Shown: positions 16,882-26,490, numbered from the stretch's first letter. The stretch is 58,832 nucleotides of DNA from Fervidobacterium sp. (GCA_003526765.1 DPXZ01000139.1:2717-61548), one strand, 5' to 3'. Notes: generated by a model from the letters alone, not told the origin. Numbers and translations are program-made.

Positions 16882-17789
16882 TGGAAGACACCTTTAACAC
16901 AGATGGAAGAAGAGCTGGAGTAGTTTTGCGGTTTTATTCAAGCCTCCTTGTCGTTGAGGATATGAAAACAGGCGAGCAGTACCTCTGTAAACTACGTGGA
17001 AGGTTCAAAAGGCAAGGGATCAGACCAATAACGGGCGATATCGTAGAGTATAGGGTAGTTGTTGGAAACGAAGGTGTTGTTGAAAATATCATCAATAGAA
17101 AGAACGAATTGAAGAAGCCGAGCGTGGCAAACGTTGATCAAGTTATCATCGTCACGACTTTGGAAAAGCCTGCAGTACCTTACGAAATAGTGGATAGGTT
17201 CATAGTACTAGTCGAAAAGGAAACTTTGCCAATTGTTATTGTACTCAATAAAGTTGATCTCATCAGCGATGAACAAATAGAGAAATTTGAAAAGACGTAT
17301 CGACAAATCTATCCTGTTGTGAGGACGAGTGCGAAAAGCAAAATAGGCATCGATGAATTGAGTTCTTACCTCTCTGATAGAGTCTCAGTTTTTGCAGGGA
17401 TGTCTGGTGTTGGTAAGAGTAGTTTGTTAAATACTATCGATAGTAAATTGGAATTACGTACAGGTGAGTTATCTGAGCGATTGGAACGTGGTAAACATAC
17501 AACCACATCTGCGTCACTTCTAAGAATATCATCCGGAGGATGGGTCGTAGACACTCCGGGCTTTGCCAGTCTTGAAATTGAAGATATAGAGATTAAGAAA
17601 TTGCGAGAATTATTTGTTGAATTTGAAAATGAAAAGTGCTATTTTCAAGATTGCTTGCACGTTGATGAAGTCGGATGTCACATTAAAGAGATGGTGGAAA
17701 AGGGCAAAATAGCTCAATCAAGATATGAAAGCTATCTAAAATTTCTTCGCGAACTAAAGGAGAAAGAAGAAACCAATCTGTATAGATAG
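16881..17789 (+). CDS. rsgA: Small ribosomal subunit biogenesis GTPase RsgA
   Basis: A 302-residue circularly permuted GTPase. An OB-fold (1-75) precedes G4 (NKVD), then G1 (GMSGVGKSS, 173-181), G3 (DTPGF), and a C-terminal zinc site of the form C-x5-C-x-H-x5-C (EKCYFQDCLHVDEVGCH). RsgA acts in late 30S assembly. ATG overlaps the stop of the PASTA gene and follows AAGGAGGA. In Firmicutes RsgA/CpgA is a substrate of the PASTA kinase PrkC, which makes the neighbouring kinase-less PASTA gene notable. No clear terminator separates it from the convergent glycosyltransferase. Confidence 0.96.
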   Translation: MEDTFNTDGRRAGVVLRFYSSLLVVEDMKTGEQYLCKLRGRFKRQGIRPITGDIVEYRVVVGNEGVVENIINRKNELKKPSVANVDQVIIVTTLEKPAVPYEIVDRFIVLVEKETLPIVIVLNKVDLISDEQIEKFEKTYRQIYPVVRTSAKSKIGIDELSSYLSDRVSVFAGMSGVGKSSLLNTIDSKLELRTGELSERLERGKHTTTSASLLRISSGGWVVDTPGFASLEIEDIEIKKLRELFVEFENEKCYFQDCLHVDEVGCHIKEMVEKGKIAQSRYESYLKFLRELKEKEETNLYR

Positions 17790-17856
17790 AATTAAAATCA
17801 AAAACATTATCATCGAAATCATCGAAATTGCTAATATCGGTCAGATACGGAAGTAA

Positions 17857-19062
17857 CTAAATGAATTTCCTAAATAGAGTAACCAATTTCAGCTGTAATG
17901 AAGTATTTATCACAGAAGGCATGTAAAAATCTATGAAGCCTTCGGCGATAGCCTTTGTGTAAACTTCATCTAACCTTTCTACCATTGCATTCATAGACCA
18001 ATTCTCTTCAACGTATTTTACGCCCTTCCTACTGAGTTCATCCCTCTTTTCAAGTGCACGTTGGATCGATTCATAGAAGTGCTCTTCGTCTACATCGACA
18101 GTCAATGCGCCCTCACCGTTTTTCAAGACATTTGCTACACCTTTGTATGCAATGGCTACAACAGGTGTTCCGCTTGCCAAAGCTTCCAATACAACGAGTC
18201 CTTGAGTCTCTGTAAGGGAAGCAAAGACGAAGAGATTAGAAGCCTTGTAATAATCTTTCATTTCATCATGTGGTACGTATCCAGTAAAAGTGACCCTCTT
18301 TGAAAGCCCTTCATCTTCAAAATACTTTTCAATATCTTTTCTTTCAGGGCCATCTCCCACTATTAAGAACCAGGCCGCTTTGTTTGATTTAAGGTACCTT
18401 GCAACTACACGTGATAAAAAGTTCAGATTTTTTTCCTTTGCCAATCTTCCCGCATACATGAGCAAAGTTGCATTAGCTGGGATATCGTACATCTTCCTAA
18501 TATCTTTTTGCGCTGGCGTCGAGAATTCCAACGTGTCGATACCTGTTGGGATGACCTCAATCGGCCTTTCAACACCGTATCTTGTCAATTCTTTCTTGAT
18601 TTCTTCTGTTGGTGATATGACAACGTTTACTTTGTTGCAAAACCATTTGGAAAACTCTTCCACAGTCTTTCGATCAGGGGTAAACGGTGGTGGAACGTAA
18701 TGTCTGTATTCAGCCATTAGTGTATGGTAGGTATGTACATGTGGTATCTTCATGTCTTTTTGCAGCTTCAACGCTCGGATACCAAGTGCCATTGGATCAT
18801 GGCTATGTACTATTTCTATACCGTTCTTCTGTGCGAATTCTAATATCTTAAGTGCATTCGCAAAGACGACCTTGTGTTGCTTTTCCATAGGAAAAGGTAC
18901 GCCTGGAACTACAAGGGTATTTTCATCATCATCCGGTCGAACAGGCGCAACTATGTATACTTTATGTCCTCTCATTTCAAGATATTTCTTTGATAAGTAT
19001 ATAGATGTGGCAACACCATTTACTTGTGGCAAATAAGTATCCGATATCATCAAAATGTTCAT
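17857..19062 (-). CDS. GT4-family glycosyltransferase
   Basis: A 401-residue two-domain GT-B enzyme. The N-terminal acceptor domain starts with MNILMISDTYLPQVNGVATS; the C-terminal nucleotide-sugar domain has GRLAKEKN, GDGPERKD and the EX7E motif in TETQGLVVLE. It resembles diacylglycerol glucosyltransferases and the Thermotoga GT4 enzymes, so a glycolipid role is plausible, but the acceptor cannot be read from sequence. No signal peptide; probably membrane-associated from the cytosolic side. It is the last gene of the long minus-strand run, 45 bp after the RND exporter gene. Confidence 0.88.
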   Translation of the reverse strand: MNILMISDTYLPQVNGVATSIYLSKKYLEMRGHKVYIVAPVRPDDDENTLVVPGVPFPMEKQHKVVFANALKILEFAQKNGIEIVHSHDPMALGIRALKLQKDMKIPHVHTYHTLMAEYRHYVPPPFTPDRKTVEEFSKWFCNKVNVVISPTEEIKKELTRYGVERPIEVIPTGIDTLEFSTPAQKDIRKMYDIPANATLLMYAGRLAKEKNLNFLSRVVARYLKSNKAAWFLIVGDGPERKDIEKYFEDEGLSKRVTFTGYVPHDEMKDYYKASNLFVFASLTETQGLVVLEALASGTPVVAIAYKGVANVLKNGEGALTVDVDEEHFYESIQRALEKRDELSRKGVKYVEENWSMNAMVERLDEVYTKAIAEGFIDFYMPSVINTSLQLKLVTLFRKFI

Positions 19063-19107
19063 ACGAAATACACCAACCTAATGTTATTTTAGATGACTTT
19101 TTCCATA

Positions 19108-21513
19108 TTAGTCTTCTTCTTGATTTTCATCTTGATTCTGATCGCTTTCTTTGACATCAGATTCAGTAATCTCACCTTGAGTTTTCCTTTTGATCGGGCC
19201 TTTATCTATCGTGTTCAAATACCAGAAAAGGGATATGAATATGGACCCCATCAACCCTGCTGATGCCACAAAACCAAATTCTCTCAGCAATTGACCTTTA
19301 GCTATGAGGAGACTTGCAAAAGATGCGACAGTCGTGAGAATACATACTATTATAGCCTTCTCGGTTTTTAGTATACTCTCTCTACCATATTCCACACTAT
19401 GCGTGAACTCTACCAGACTGTCCAATGCCATACCAAGAAACATCGGTAATATTATGAATGTTATGAAATTTGATTTTATACCAACCAAATAAGAGATGCC
19501 AAATGCTGATACTGTGTTTAGAATTGTCAACGAAATTACGTAGAAAGACTTCCGGAAATTCCTAAAATCTATGTAGATTATTATAAGTTCCACCAACAAG
19601 ACGAGTCCAAATACCCACATCGTTGAATGGAACAGTTCATCTATAACTTTGTAGAATAGTGCAGTGTAACCATATACTCTATAATCCTTTACAGATTCAA
19701 AGAAAGTCTTGATGTTATTTCCTTCCCAAACGTTCATTGTTGGAGTTACGTAAGCAAGGAGTAGATTGTTGCCATTCATATCTCTGTAAAAAAGACTTGG
19801 TATGTCTTTTTCCATCAATTTGAACAAATCTTCAGTCGTTGAAATATTCTTTATCACATCAACAGTTGATATAAAACTTTCGTAAAGTCCATACTTTTTG
19901 AAGAGTATTTCCAAGAACGGTGTGTGCGTTAATTCTAATACCTGGACGTATATGTTTGACCTATCTTCGGCTATCTTTTCAGGATCTTGAATAAGAGAAA
20001 GAATGGAAAAATCTGATTGAATCAAGCCCTTCTCTCTCAATTTGGTAATCGTTTCTTTCAATTTCTCAGCAGTTGGCTCTGCAATGACTATATCACTGGA
20101 ACCAACACTCCCAAACTTCTCTGAGATCATGTTCTGAGCAATTGTAGACTCTGCATTGCTTGAAATGAGGCTAGAGGCAGTGTAAGAGAAATTCATCAAC
20201 GAGTAGATACCAATTACTGAAAAAGCGATGGTTAATACTATCGTTGATACCATTAAGACTCTACTCCTTCTTATGATATCAACAACTTTCATGTACGTCT
20301 CTCGTTTCCTAATTTTGAATCTTTTCAGTATTTTGCAATATACTGCAGGTAAGAGTGTGATGAAGAAGAAATAATATATGGCAACTCCCAACGAAACAGA
20401 TATTCCCATCTGTTTAACAGCACTTGAAGGACTCATAAGCATCGTTAGAAACGCTATAGCAGTTGTAACCATGGATACAAACGAAGGTCTGAAATTCTCA
20501 ATGAATGCATTTACTACGCTCTCTTCACTCACACCTTCCAGATTGAACCGTTCCTGTATACGTATCACCATGTATGTTGCATAGTCCACTCCAATTCCAA
20601 GTAGCAATGCATTGACGAATGTTGTTACTATGTTGAGCTCACCAAGGCATAATGAAAGAATTCCCAAACTTGTACCCATTGCCAAGACTAGTCCTACTAA
20701 TTGAATCATTATCTCTAAGATATTTCCAAATCCGATGATGAGGATCACCATAATTGCAATGAATGAAACAACACTGGTAATTGCAAAGTCTTTGACAGCT
20801 TGCTGATTTGATTCATAGGTGGTCATGACACCACCTGTGAAATAGACCTTTACGTTGTACTTTGCTTCAAAATCTTTTGTGATTTCCTTGAGTGTCTCAA
20901 CAGCCTGCGTTACGAAATTTACATCTGACATGGGCTTTTTCATTGAAAAGTTCATTACAATCAAGTCTTTGTCTGGAGAAGCTAAATAGTACTTCTTTAT
21001 ACCACTCTTCGTAACTAGGTCTTCTACATATTTGTTCATATCGTATAGAGCAACACCTGTATTTCTCCAGAATCTAAAATCCACCAAGCTCTTTGGCTCA
21101 ACGTTGAAAAGCGATTGATAGTAGTTAACAGTGTCTGATACAGATCCCTCACTCATAGCAAGCATACCATATTTCACAAGTGTTTCAGGATTGTCGAATG
21201 CCTCTGCTTGATGGACATACTCCGTCTTTTCAAACAATTCTTTCAAATTCTGTGCCAGTGTATCGGAATCCGTCCCTTTGGCTTGAGATATGGCAATTAC
21301 CAACGTATTTGATGTTACCTTTTCATTGGTGTACTTTATCAAATCTTGGAATTCCGGACTGTCCTTTGGTGCAAGACCGGTTATATCTGCATTTATCTTA
21401 AGGCCAAAAATGGCATAAAGGCCAAAGACTATCGATATGATCATCATTAATATAATTACTCTCGTAGAGTTATTTATTATGAAATTCACATATTTCTTAG
21501 CAAATTTATCCAA
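19108..21513 (-). CDS. RND/MMPL-family exporter
   Basis: An 801-residue membrane protein with the RND layout: helix 1 (about 16-36), a large extracytoplasmic loop (about 40-225), five clustered helices, then a repeat of this pattern (helix 7 near 420, loop ~440-620, five more helices) and a charged C-terminal tail. This is the MMPL/hydrophobe-exporter type, commonly a self-contained lipid or hydrophobic-compound transporter. No periplasmic adaptor or outer-membrane channel gene is nearby. TTG at 21513 is chosen because GGAGGG is 9 bp upstream; a nearby ATG is out of frame. It starts 1 bp after the stop of the small membrane protein gene. Confidence 0.87.
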   Translation of the reverse strand: MDKFAKKYVNFIINNSTRVIILMMIISIVFGLYAIFGLKINADITGLAPKDSPEFQDLIKYTNEKVTSNTLVIAISQAKGTDSDTLAQNLKELFEKTEYVHQAEAFDNPETLVKYGMLAMSEGSVSDTVNYYQSLFNVEPKSLVDFRFWRNTGVALYDMNKYVEDLVTKSGIKKYYLASPDKDLIVMNFSMKKPMSDVNFVTQAVETLKEITKDFEAKYNVKVYFTGGVMTTYESNQQAVKDFAITSVVSFIAIMVILIIGFGNILEIMIQLVGLVLAMGTSLGILSLCLGELNIVTTFVNALLLGIGVDYATYMVIRIQERFNLEGVSEESVVNAFIENFRPSFVSMVTTAIAFLTMLMSPSSAVKQMGISVSLGVAIYYFFFITLLPAVYCKILKRFKIRKRETYMKVVDIIRRSRVLMVSTIVLTIAFSVIGIYSLMNFSYTASSLISSNAESTIAQNMISEKFGSVGSSDIVIAEPTAEKLKETITKLREKGLIQSDFSILSLIQDPEKIAEDRSNIYVQVLELTHTPFLEILFKKYGLYESFISTVDVIKNISTTEDLFKLMEKDIPSLFYRDMNGNNLLLAYVTPTMNVWEGNNIKTFFESVKDYRVYGYTALFYKVIDELFHSTMWVFGLVLLVELIIIYIDFRNFRKSFYVISLTILNTVSAFGISYLVGIKSNFITFIILPMFLGMALDSLVEFTHSVEYGRESILKTEKAIIVCILTTVASFASLLIAKGQLLREFGFVASAGLMGSIFISLFWYLNTIDKGPIKRKTQGEITESDVKESDQNQDENQEED

Positions 21514-21514
21514 T

Positions 21515-21952
21515 TCATCTCGCCCTCCAAATCAAGAGTATCAATAAAGCAATGCCATTGAAAATGATGATGGGATATCTTTTCTTAAAATTTGGTTTGA
21601 TGATATTCGAGATGATGTAGCAAATCGGAAAAGCATAGTAGAATGAATATCCGTACCAGCCGATTCTAAATGCAATCACTGGCACAAAAGAATACCATAC
21701 CAACCTTTGAACTTCCTTAAAAGTACCTTCTGTGTCCAAAAACAAGCTGGAAAAGAAGATTAACGTCGGAACGTATAGCAAAAAGAAATTAAGTACCTCT
21801 TCTCCGAAAAGAAACACCGTAAGGTGCAATTTGTATGCGGACCATGTATAGAGTATTACCAAGAGCATAAGCGATACGATCGACTTTACCATCTCATTTA
21901 CTATTTGTTTTTTCAGGTTATGCCACTCCTTCTGCTCAGCTTTCAGTATCAC
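21515..21952 (-). CDS. Small multi-pass membrane protein of unknown function
   Basis: A 145-residue protein with about four hydrophobic helices (near residues 24-44, 50-75, 88-112, 125-142) and basic loops. I do not recognise a family. It sits exactly between an anchored unknown protein (stop/start share one base, TAGTG) and the RND/MMPL exporter (1 bp gap), so the three are almost certainly one transcript and may form one complex. Confidence 0.65.
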   Translation of the reverse strand: MILKAEQKEWHNLKKQIVNEMVKSIVSLMLLVILYTWSAYKLHLTVFLFGEEVLNFFLLYVPTLIFFSSLFLDTEGTFKEVQRLVWYSFVPVIAFRIGWYGYSFYYAFPICYIISNIIKPNFKKRYPIIIFNGIALLILLIWRAR

Positions 21953-22473
21953 TATTTTAGCACAACGCCATACTTTTCCGCAATGAATTGCACAACGTTG
22001 AGATCAATATTCTTAGAATTGAACGAGATATTCTTACCGTTGAGTGCTTCATAAAGTGCATCACCAAATGTATTCTTGCTTGCAACATTTACAAATACTT
22101 CTGGCCACCAGACTATTTCGATATGCTTGATTTTGAACTTTGTATTCTCGATACCATAACCCCACCAGTACTTCCTAACTCGTTTCGTTATACTCTTTAC
22201 AGCTCTGGGGTCATCGATTTGTTCCCATGTAGATTCCAGTATTCGCAAGTCATCGATGTTTGGTGGAATTTTCAAATTGTATTCTAAGAACAAGAGTTGT
22301 GTGTTGATTTGATTGATCCTTTCCTTTAGTCTTTTCTCATATGGATTTGTCACAAAAACAAACGGAGAAGGTAGCACCTCCTCCACTATTATAACCCTTT
22401 TTTGAAATGTAATGAACAGAAGTATTGTAACAGTTACAATAAATAAGAAAAGTGCATAGAATTCTACCTTCAT
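21952..22473 (-). CDS. Membrane-anchored protein of unknown function
   Basis: A 173-residue protein with one N-terminal hydrophobic helix (about 6-24) followed by a ~145-residue soluble part rich in aromatic and charged residues (NPYEKRLKERINQINTQL, KYWWGYGIENTKF, WWPEVFVNVASKNTF). The topology suggests an extracytoplasmic domain held at the membrane. No family recognised. It lies 99 bp after ctpA and is coupled to the next membrane-protein gene, upstream of the RND exporter; an accessory role in that exporter is a guess from position. Confidence 0.65.
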   Translation of the reverse strand: MKVEFYALFLFIVTVTILLFITFQKRVIIVEEVLPSPFVFVTNPYEKRLKERINQINTQLLFLEYNLKIPPNIDDLRILESTWEQIDDPRAVKSITKRVRKYWWGYGIENTKFKIKHIEIVWWPEVFVNVASKNTFGDALYEALNGKNISFNSKNIDLNVVQFIAEKYGVVLK

Positions 22474-22572
22474 ATCTTCTGATTTCTCTTCACATCAGTA
22501 TTTTTCTGATTTTCATCTCAATAGTCTTCAATAATTTCCAATCACAGATCAACACAAGTAGCTTTATAATTT

Positions 22573-23790
22573 CTATTTTGAACCTTTTTTCAGCAGTTCA
22601 TCGATGGCGGTTTTTATCACTGGGTCTTGTAAATCTACGCCAATTTCTGTTAACGTGTAACTCTTTGCTTCATCGTTCCTCGCTGTTCCGACCGTTTCTT
22701 CAACCGCTACGTTTGGCGCTATTCCAACTTTATGTATATCTTTTCCAGATGGTGTTAGGTAGTGTGCAATGGTCAGAAATACTGTACCACCATTACTGAG
22801 TGGAAATCCTCTCTGCACAGAACCTTTTCCAAACGTGTTCTGCCCTACTAAGATAGCCCTGCCGTTATCTTTGAGTGCTGCAGCAACGATCTCTGAAGCA
22901 GATGCTGAGCCATTGTTAACGAGTACAGCCATTGGTACTTTTGGATAATTGTTGCCTTGGCTAACGTACTTGTCTGTGATGTTTCCATCCCTATCTTTCA
23001 CAGAAACTATTATCTTGCCCGCATCGAGGAAATAATTGGCAACTCTCACTGCGACGTCTAATAATCCACCAGGGTTGTTCCTCAAGTCGAGTATAAGCAT
23101 GTCTATCTTCTGATCATATAGTTTTTTAAGTGCCTTTTCAAACTCTGCTGGTACTGGTTCGTTAAATTTCGTTAGTAATATGTATCCAACTTTCTTGTTA
23201 TTGTAGATCGTTGTGCCTGACTTTACTGGTACAATCTGTATGACTTCTCTGATGAGTTTAATCTCGATGATGTCGTTGCCTCTTTTCACGGTGAGTTTTA
23301 TCTCACTTCCCGGTTTACCTCTCATCTTATTGACCGCTTCCATGTATTCCATTTCTGCAACTGGTTGATCATCTATACCTATTATAAGATCACCTGCCTG
23401 CATACCTGCTTGCCATGCAGGTGTACCATACATCGGACTGACTACCTTCACTGCCATGTTCTCGCTATCGTAAGTTACTTCTATTCCCAATCCACCATAT
23501 TGACCTTCCATGTCTATCTGTTGCTCTTGCATCTGTGATGGTGGGTAATAATAGCTAAAATCATCGCCCAAGCCTTTAACCATGCCGTCTATAGCAGAAT
23601 CGATTATCTTGTCATAATCAACGTCTTTTATGCCATAATAATCGTAGTTTATCCTATACAACGTTTCATACAAAGGAGATATGCGATTCAACACTTGTAT
23701 GTCAGAAGCACCAGAGAGTATCACACTCGAAACGACGACAACCAACGCTATGAAAACATATGAAAATGCACTTTTCAACATTCCTTTCAT
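22573..23790 (-). CDS. ctpA: C-terminal processing protease CtpA (S41)
   Basis: A 405-residue exported serine protease: N-terminal signal/anchor (about 10-28), N-terminal helical region, PDZ domain (about 95-180, with GGLGIEV and AGDLIIGIDD), and the S41 core with LDLRNNPGG, NNGSASASEI (nucleophilic Ser at about 295-299) and TFGKGSVQ (K322, general base). Such proteases trim C-terminal tails of envelope proteins. The ATG follows AGGTGTGAGGAT, 4 bp after trmI ends, so it is probably co-transcribed. Confidence 0.95.
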   Translation of the reverse strand: MKGMLKSAFSYVFIALVVVVSSVILSGASDIQVLNRISPLYETLYRINYDYYGIKDVDYDKIIDSAIDGMVKGLGDDFSYYYPPSQMQEQQIDMEGQYGGLGIEVTYDSENMAVKVVSPMYGTPAWQAGMQAGDLIIGIDDQPVAEMEYMEAVNKMRGKPGSEIKLTVKRGNDIIEIKLIREVIQIVPVKSGTTIYNNKKVGYILLTKFNEPVPAEFEKALKKLYDQKIDMLILDLRNNPGGLLDVAVRVANYFLDAGKIIVSVKDRDGNITDKYVSQGNNYPKVPMAVLVNNGSASASEIVAAALKDNGRAILVGQNTFGKGSVQRGFPLSNGGTVFLTIAHYLTPSGKDIHKVGIAPNVAVEETVGTARNDEAKSYTLTEIGVDLQDPVIKTAIDELLKKGSK

Positions 23791-23794
23791 ATCC

Positions 23795-24643
23795 TCACAC
23801 CTCGCTTTCTTGCCTTTCCATGTTTTTCTTATCTTCTCCGTTCTCTTCGCTCTCTTCGATTATTTCAGCAAACCCTTTCACTTTCCTTGCAAAAACCATG
23901 AACGTCGTATGGGCCACCATTCTATCGAAGGGTCGAAGTCTGTTTGGATACGGTTTGTATTGTCTCATCATCGATTCCCAAACTTGGACTTCTACGAATG
24001 GGTGCTCGTAGATTCTTTCAAGTACGGCAGATACTTGATTCGTTGTGGGACATATTATTCCTAATCTACCACCGCCTGCCAATGCTTCCCAACACTGTGA
24101 GATGTAATTTTCAGGGTCCGGTACGTCTAAAAGTACTGCATCAACATTTGAATGATCAAACCCAAGTGATATATCTTTCAGTTTCAGCTCAACTCTATCA
24201 ATTAATCCCCATAGTGTTAAGTTACTCTTAGCCAATTCGTAGAAATCTTCACGTCTCTCGTATGCATATACTTTACCGTGCTCTCCAACTAATCTCGCCA
24301 TACCTGCACACATGGCTCCACTTCCAACACCCGTGTCGATAACCTTTATGCCCGGCTTTATATCAAGTTTCATGAGTATGTAGCTTGAATCCTTTGGATA
24401 AATGATTTGTGTCTTTCTCTTCATTGAAAATACATCATCTATATAGGTGGGCTGGAGTAGATAGTATGACTTTTGGTTTTTTCCTATCGTTATTACATCA
24501 CCGTAATCTTTACCGATTATCTGATCAAAGTCTATCACACCTAAATGAGTCCCCTTCTTCTGACCACTCTCAACTTTTGCAAGAAATTTGGTCTCATCCT
24601 CGCCGTAAAAAAGCACTCGATCCCCATCTTTTATCAAAATCAC
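23795..24643 (-). CDS. trmI: tRNA (adenine-N1)-methyltransferase TrmI
   Basis: A 282-residue class I SAM methyltransferase of the TrmI family, which makes m1A58 in the T loop of tRNA, a modification linked to thermal stability of tRNA in thermophiles. The N-terminal small domain (1-75) precedes QIIYPKDSSYIL and the SAM motif DTGVGSGAM; LLDVPDPENY is the catalytic D-x-P-x-P-type motif and a GGRLGIICPT strand follows. The C-terminal ~30 residues form an acidic tail. The GTG start overlaps the MFS gene stop (GTGA). Confidence 0.9.
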   Translation of the reverse strand: MILIKDGDRVLFYGEDETKFLAKVESGQKKGTHLGVIDFDQIIGKDYGDVITIGKNQKSYYLLQPTYIDDVFSMKRKTQIIYPKDSSYILMKLDIKPGIKVIDTGVGSGAMCAGMARLVGEHGKVYAYERREDFYELAKSNLTLWGLIDRVELKLKDISLGFDHSNVDAVLLDVPDPENYISQCWEALAGGGRLGIICPTTNQVSAVLERIYEHPFVEVQVWESMMRQYKPYPNRLRPFDRMVAHTTFMVFARKVKGFAEIIEESEENGEDKKNMERQESEV

Positions 24644-25935
24644 TCACCTCTTTCTTTTACTAGATCCTCATTCGTCCTTATTCTGTTATTTAGTATTGCC
24701 ATTATGAATTCCAAAATTGTCACGATTATTACAAGTGGGAGGAATGCATTAAGTCCAAACCAATCTAATACGGCTCCTAATACAGTTGTAAATATGATCA
24801 CAAAGAGTGAGATTAACACTGTTTCCTTCTTTTCTTTTGAGAAATAGAATATGAACCTCTCAGCCTTACTCGGTATCATCATACCAGTTCTACCAGAAAG
24901 GAACAACCCCCAAAGTAACCCGTTTACAAAAAAGAGTAGGTAAGAGGTTGCTAAGCTCTTAAATGTTATATATATAAGTAGATAAATAGTTGCGTTCAAT
25001 AAGAGTAAATAGTGATCGTGGGCTCTCAAATTTTCACTAAATAAGTTCTTCTTTGTAAAGAGTTTTATCACATACCCTATTGTCACACCTGTCAGCTGCA
25101 AAGTTAAGAAGGTAGTACCTGCTCCATATTTTAGGCCAGATGATTCAGTGAATGGTGCAGTGAATGTTTCAAGATAGTAGAACAAGCTAATGACCAATGA
25201 TATTTCGACCGTTTGCATCGTGTTACTAAGGTCCCACTTTTTGAGAATCTTGAAGACTTCATACGAAAAATGGTGTTCATTCTTCTCAAAAGGAGACATC
25301 TTGACTTTGTATTTCTTGTCCTCAACTATGAAAAATGCAGCAAGTAGAGATGAAATTAGAAGGACCAAACCTGCCGCAGGCAACAACGAATTTTCTGAAG
25401 ACCTACTACAATATATGAATGACAGAACAGTCCCGACAAAAGACCATAACTTTGCTTGAAATCTCAACATGACCCAGCCAGTTTGATTACTTTCATTGCT
25501 CTTATCTCTTATAAGTCCAAACAGAGCCAGTGAATATAAATACAAACAAAAATTGGCTGAGATCACCAACAAGGTCAAAATGAAAGCACTGTTGGGATGT
25601 TCGTGGTTTATGTTTTCAAGTAGCGATAGGACAAAAGAGGTCAAGACGCCAAAACTAATTATGTACGGTGTACGCCTGCCTATTGCACTTCGCGTAATAT
25701 CAAGTATGTATTCAAAAATAGGATTCAGAAAAAACAAGAACAATAGTTCCGAACTGATGAGTAATGCTATCAAGGTATTCGGAAATCCATTTATCAACAA
25801 AATCCTTGGTACAGTGGAAATGTAAGCAGGAAATATGAAGCTCAAGCCAAGTACTGCGAAAGATAGCAAAACTATATCTCTCACATTCTCAAAGTCTAAT
25901 TTTCTCCTACTTTCCTCGCTTTTCAACAAAATCAC
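24640..25935 (-). CDS. MFS-type transporter (GPH/SUT-like)
   Basis: A 431-residue protein with about 12 predicted membrane helices. The loop after helix 2 reads DITRSAIGRRTPYI, close to the D-x-x-R-T-x-x-G-R-R-x-P-Y-I signature of the glycoside-pentoside-hexuronide and sucrose symporter groups; substrate unknown. The central loop is charged. GTG start overlaps the AMMECR1 stop (GTGA) and its own stop overlaps the trmI start, an unexpected pairing of transport with tRNA modification that probably reflects genome compaction. Confidence 0.8.
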   Translation of the reverse strand: MILLKSEESRRKLDFENVRDIVLLSFAVLGLSFIFPAYISTVPRILLINGFPNTLIALLISSELLFLFFLNPIFEYILDITRSAIGRRTPYIISFGVLTSFVLSLLENINHEHPNSAFILTLLVISANFCLYLYSLALFGLIRDKSNESNQTGWVMLRFQAKLWSFVGTVLSFIYCSRSSENSLLPAAGLVLLISSLLAAFFIVEDKKYKVKMSPFEKNEHHFSYEVFKILKKWDLSNTMQTVEISLVISLFYYLETFTAPFTESSGLKYGAGTTFLTLQLTGVTIGYVIKLFTKKNLFSENLRAHDHYLLLLNATIYLLIYITFKSLATSYLLFFVNGLLWGLFLSGRTGMMIPSKAERFIFYFSKEKKETVLISLFVIIFTTVLGAVLDWFGLNAFLPLVIIVTILEFIMAILNNRIRTNEDLVKERGE

Positions 25936-26450
25936 CTGTACCTTTCGACGGTAAATTTGAATATTTCAAAATTATCATCGTAGATTCCAGCTTTTAATTT
26001 TGCTATCCTAAGTTGTTCCTCCACTGTGTCTACACCTTCTATGTCTGGAAGTAGTAAACCCCTTCTCCATCCTTTTTGTACTATGATACCGTATTTTTTC
26101 GGATCTAATTCTTCTATGCTCTTTACGTCTTCGTATGGGCTTAGAACATCAACGTTTACCACCAAATCTTCCAATTCTCCAGCTTCTACAGGTGGAAATC
26201 TTGGATCCTTCGTTGCAGCGGCTATTGCATTATCTCTTATTTCATAGGCGAGGTTCTCGCGTACTGGCATGAACGTACCGATACAACCTCGCAATGAGCC
26301 GTCTTTTTTGTGAATAGTAACGAATGCCCCTGCTTTTGTCTTGAACAATGCTTCGGGCAAATTTGAATGAGGTTCCACGATGATTCTGTTCCTAACGTAA
26401 TTCTCTATGACCTCTATTGCCCACTTTACGTACGGATGTTCACCTATCAT
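25932..26450 (-). CDS. AMMECR1-domain protein
   Basis: A 172-residue single-domain AMMECR1 protein with the invariant LRGCIG motif (53-58), followed by RDNAIAAATKDPRFPPV and GWRRGLLLP. The cellular role in bacteria is not established; some genomes place it with a MEMO1 homologue and a radical SAM enzyme, neither of which is adjacent here. ATG at 26450 is chosen since GGAGGTG precedes it by 6 bp; an upstream in-frame GTG (26465) is part of that site. Confidence 0.9.
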   Translation of the reverse strand: MIGEHPYVKWAIEVIENYVRNRIIVEPHSNLPEALFKTKAGAFVTIHKKDGSLRGCIGTFMPVRENLAYEIRDNAIAAATKDPRFPPVEAGELEDLVVNVDVLSPYEDVKSIEELDPKKYGIIVQKGWRRGLLLPDIEGVDTVEEQLRIAKLKAGIYDDNFEIFKFTVERYR

Positions 26451-26490
26451 CGAATCCACCTCCACATCAGTGTTAATTGTATCAATGGTA

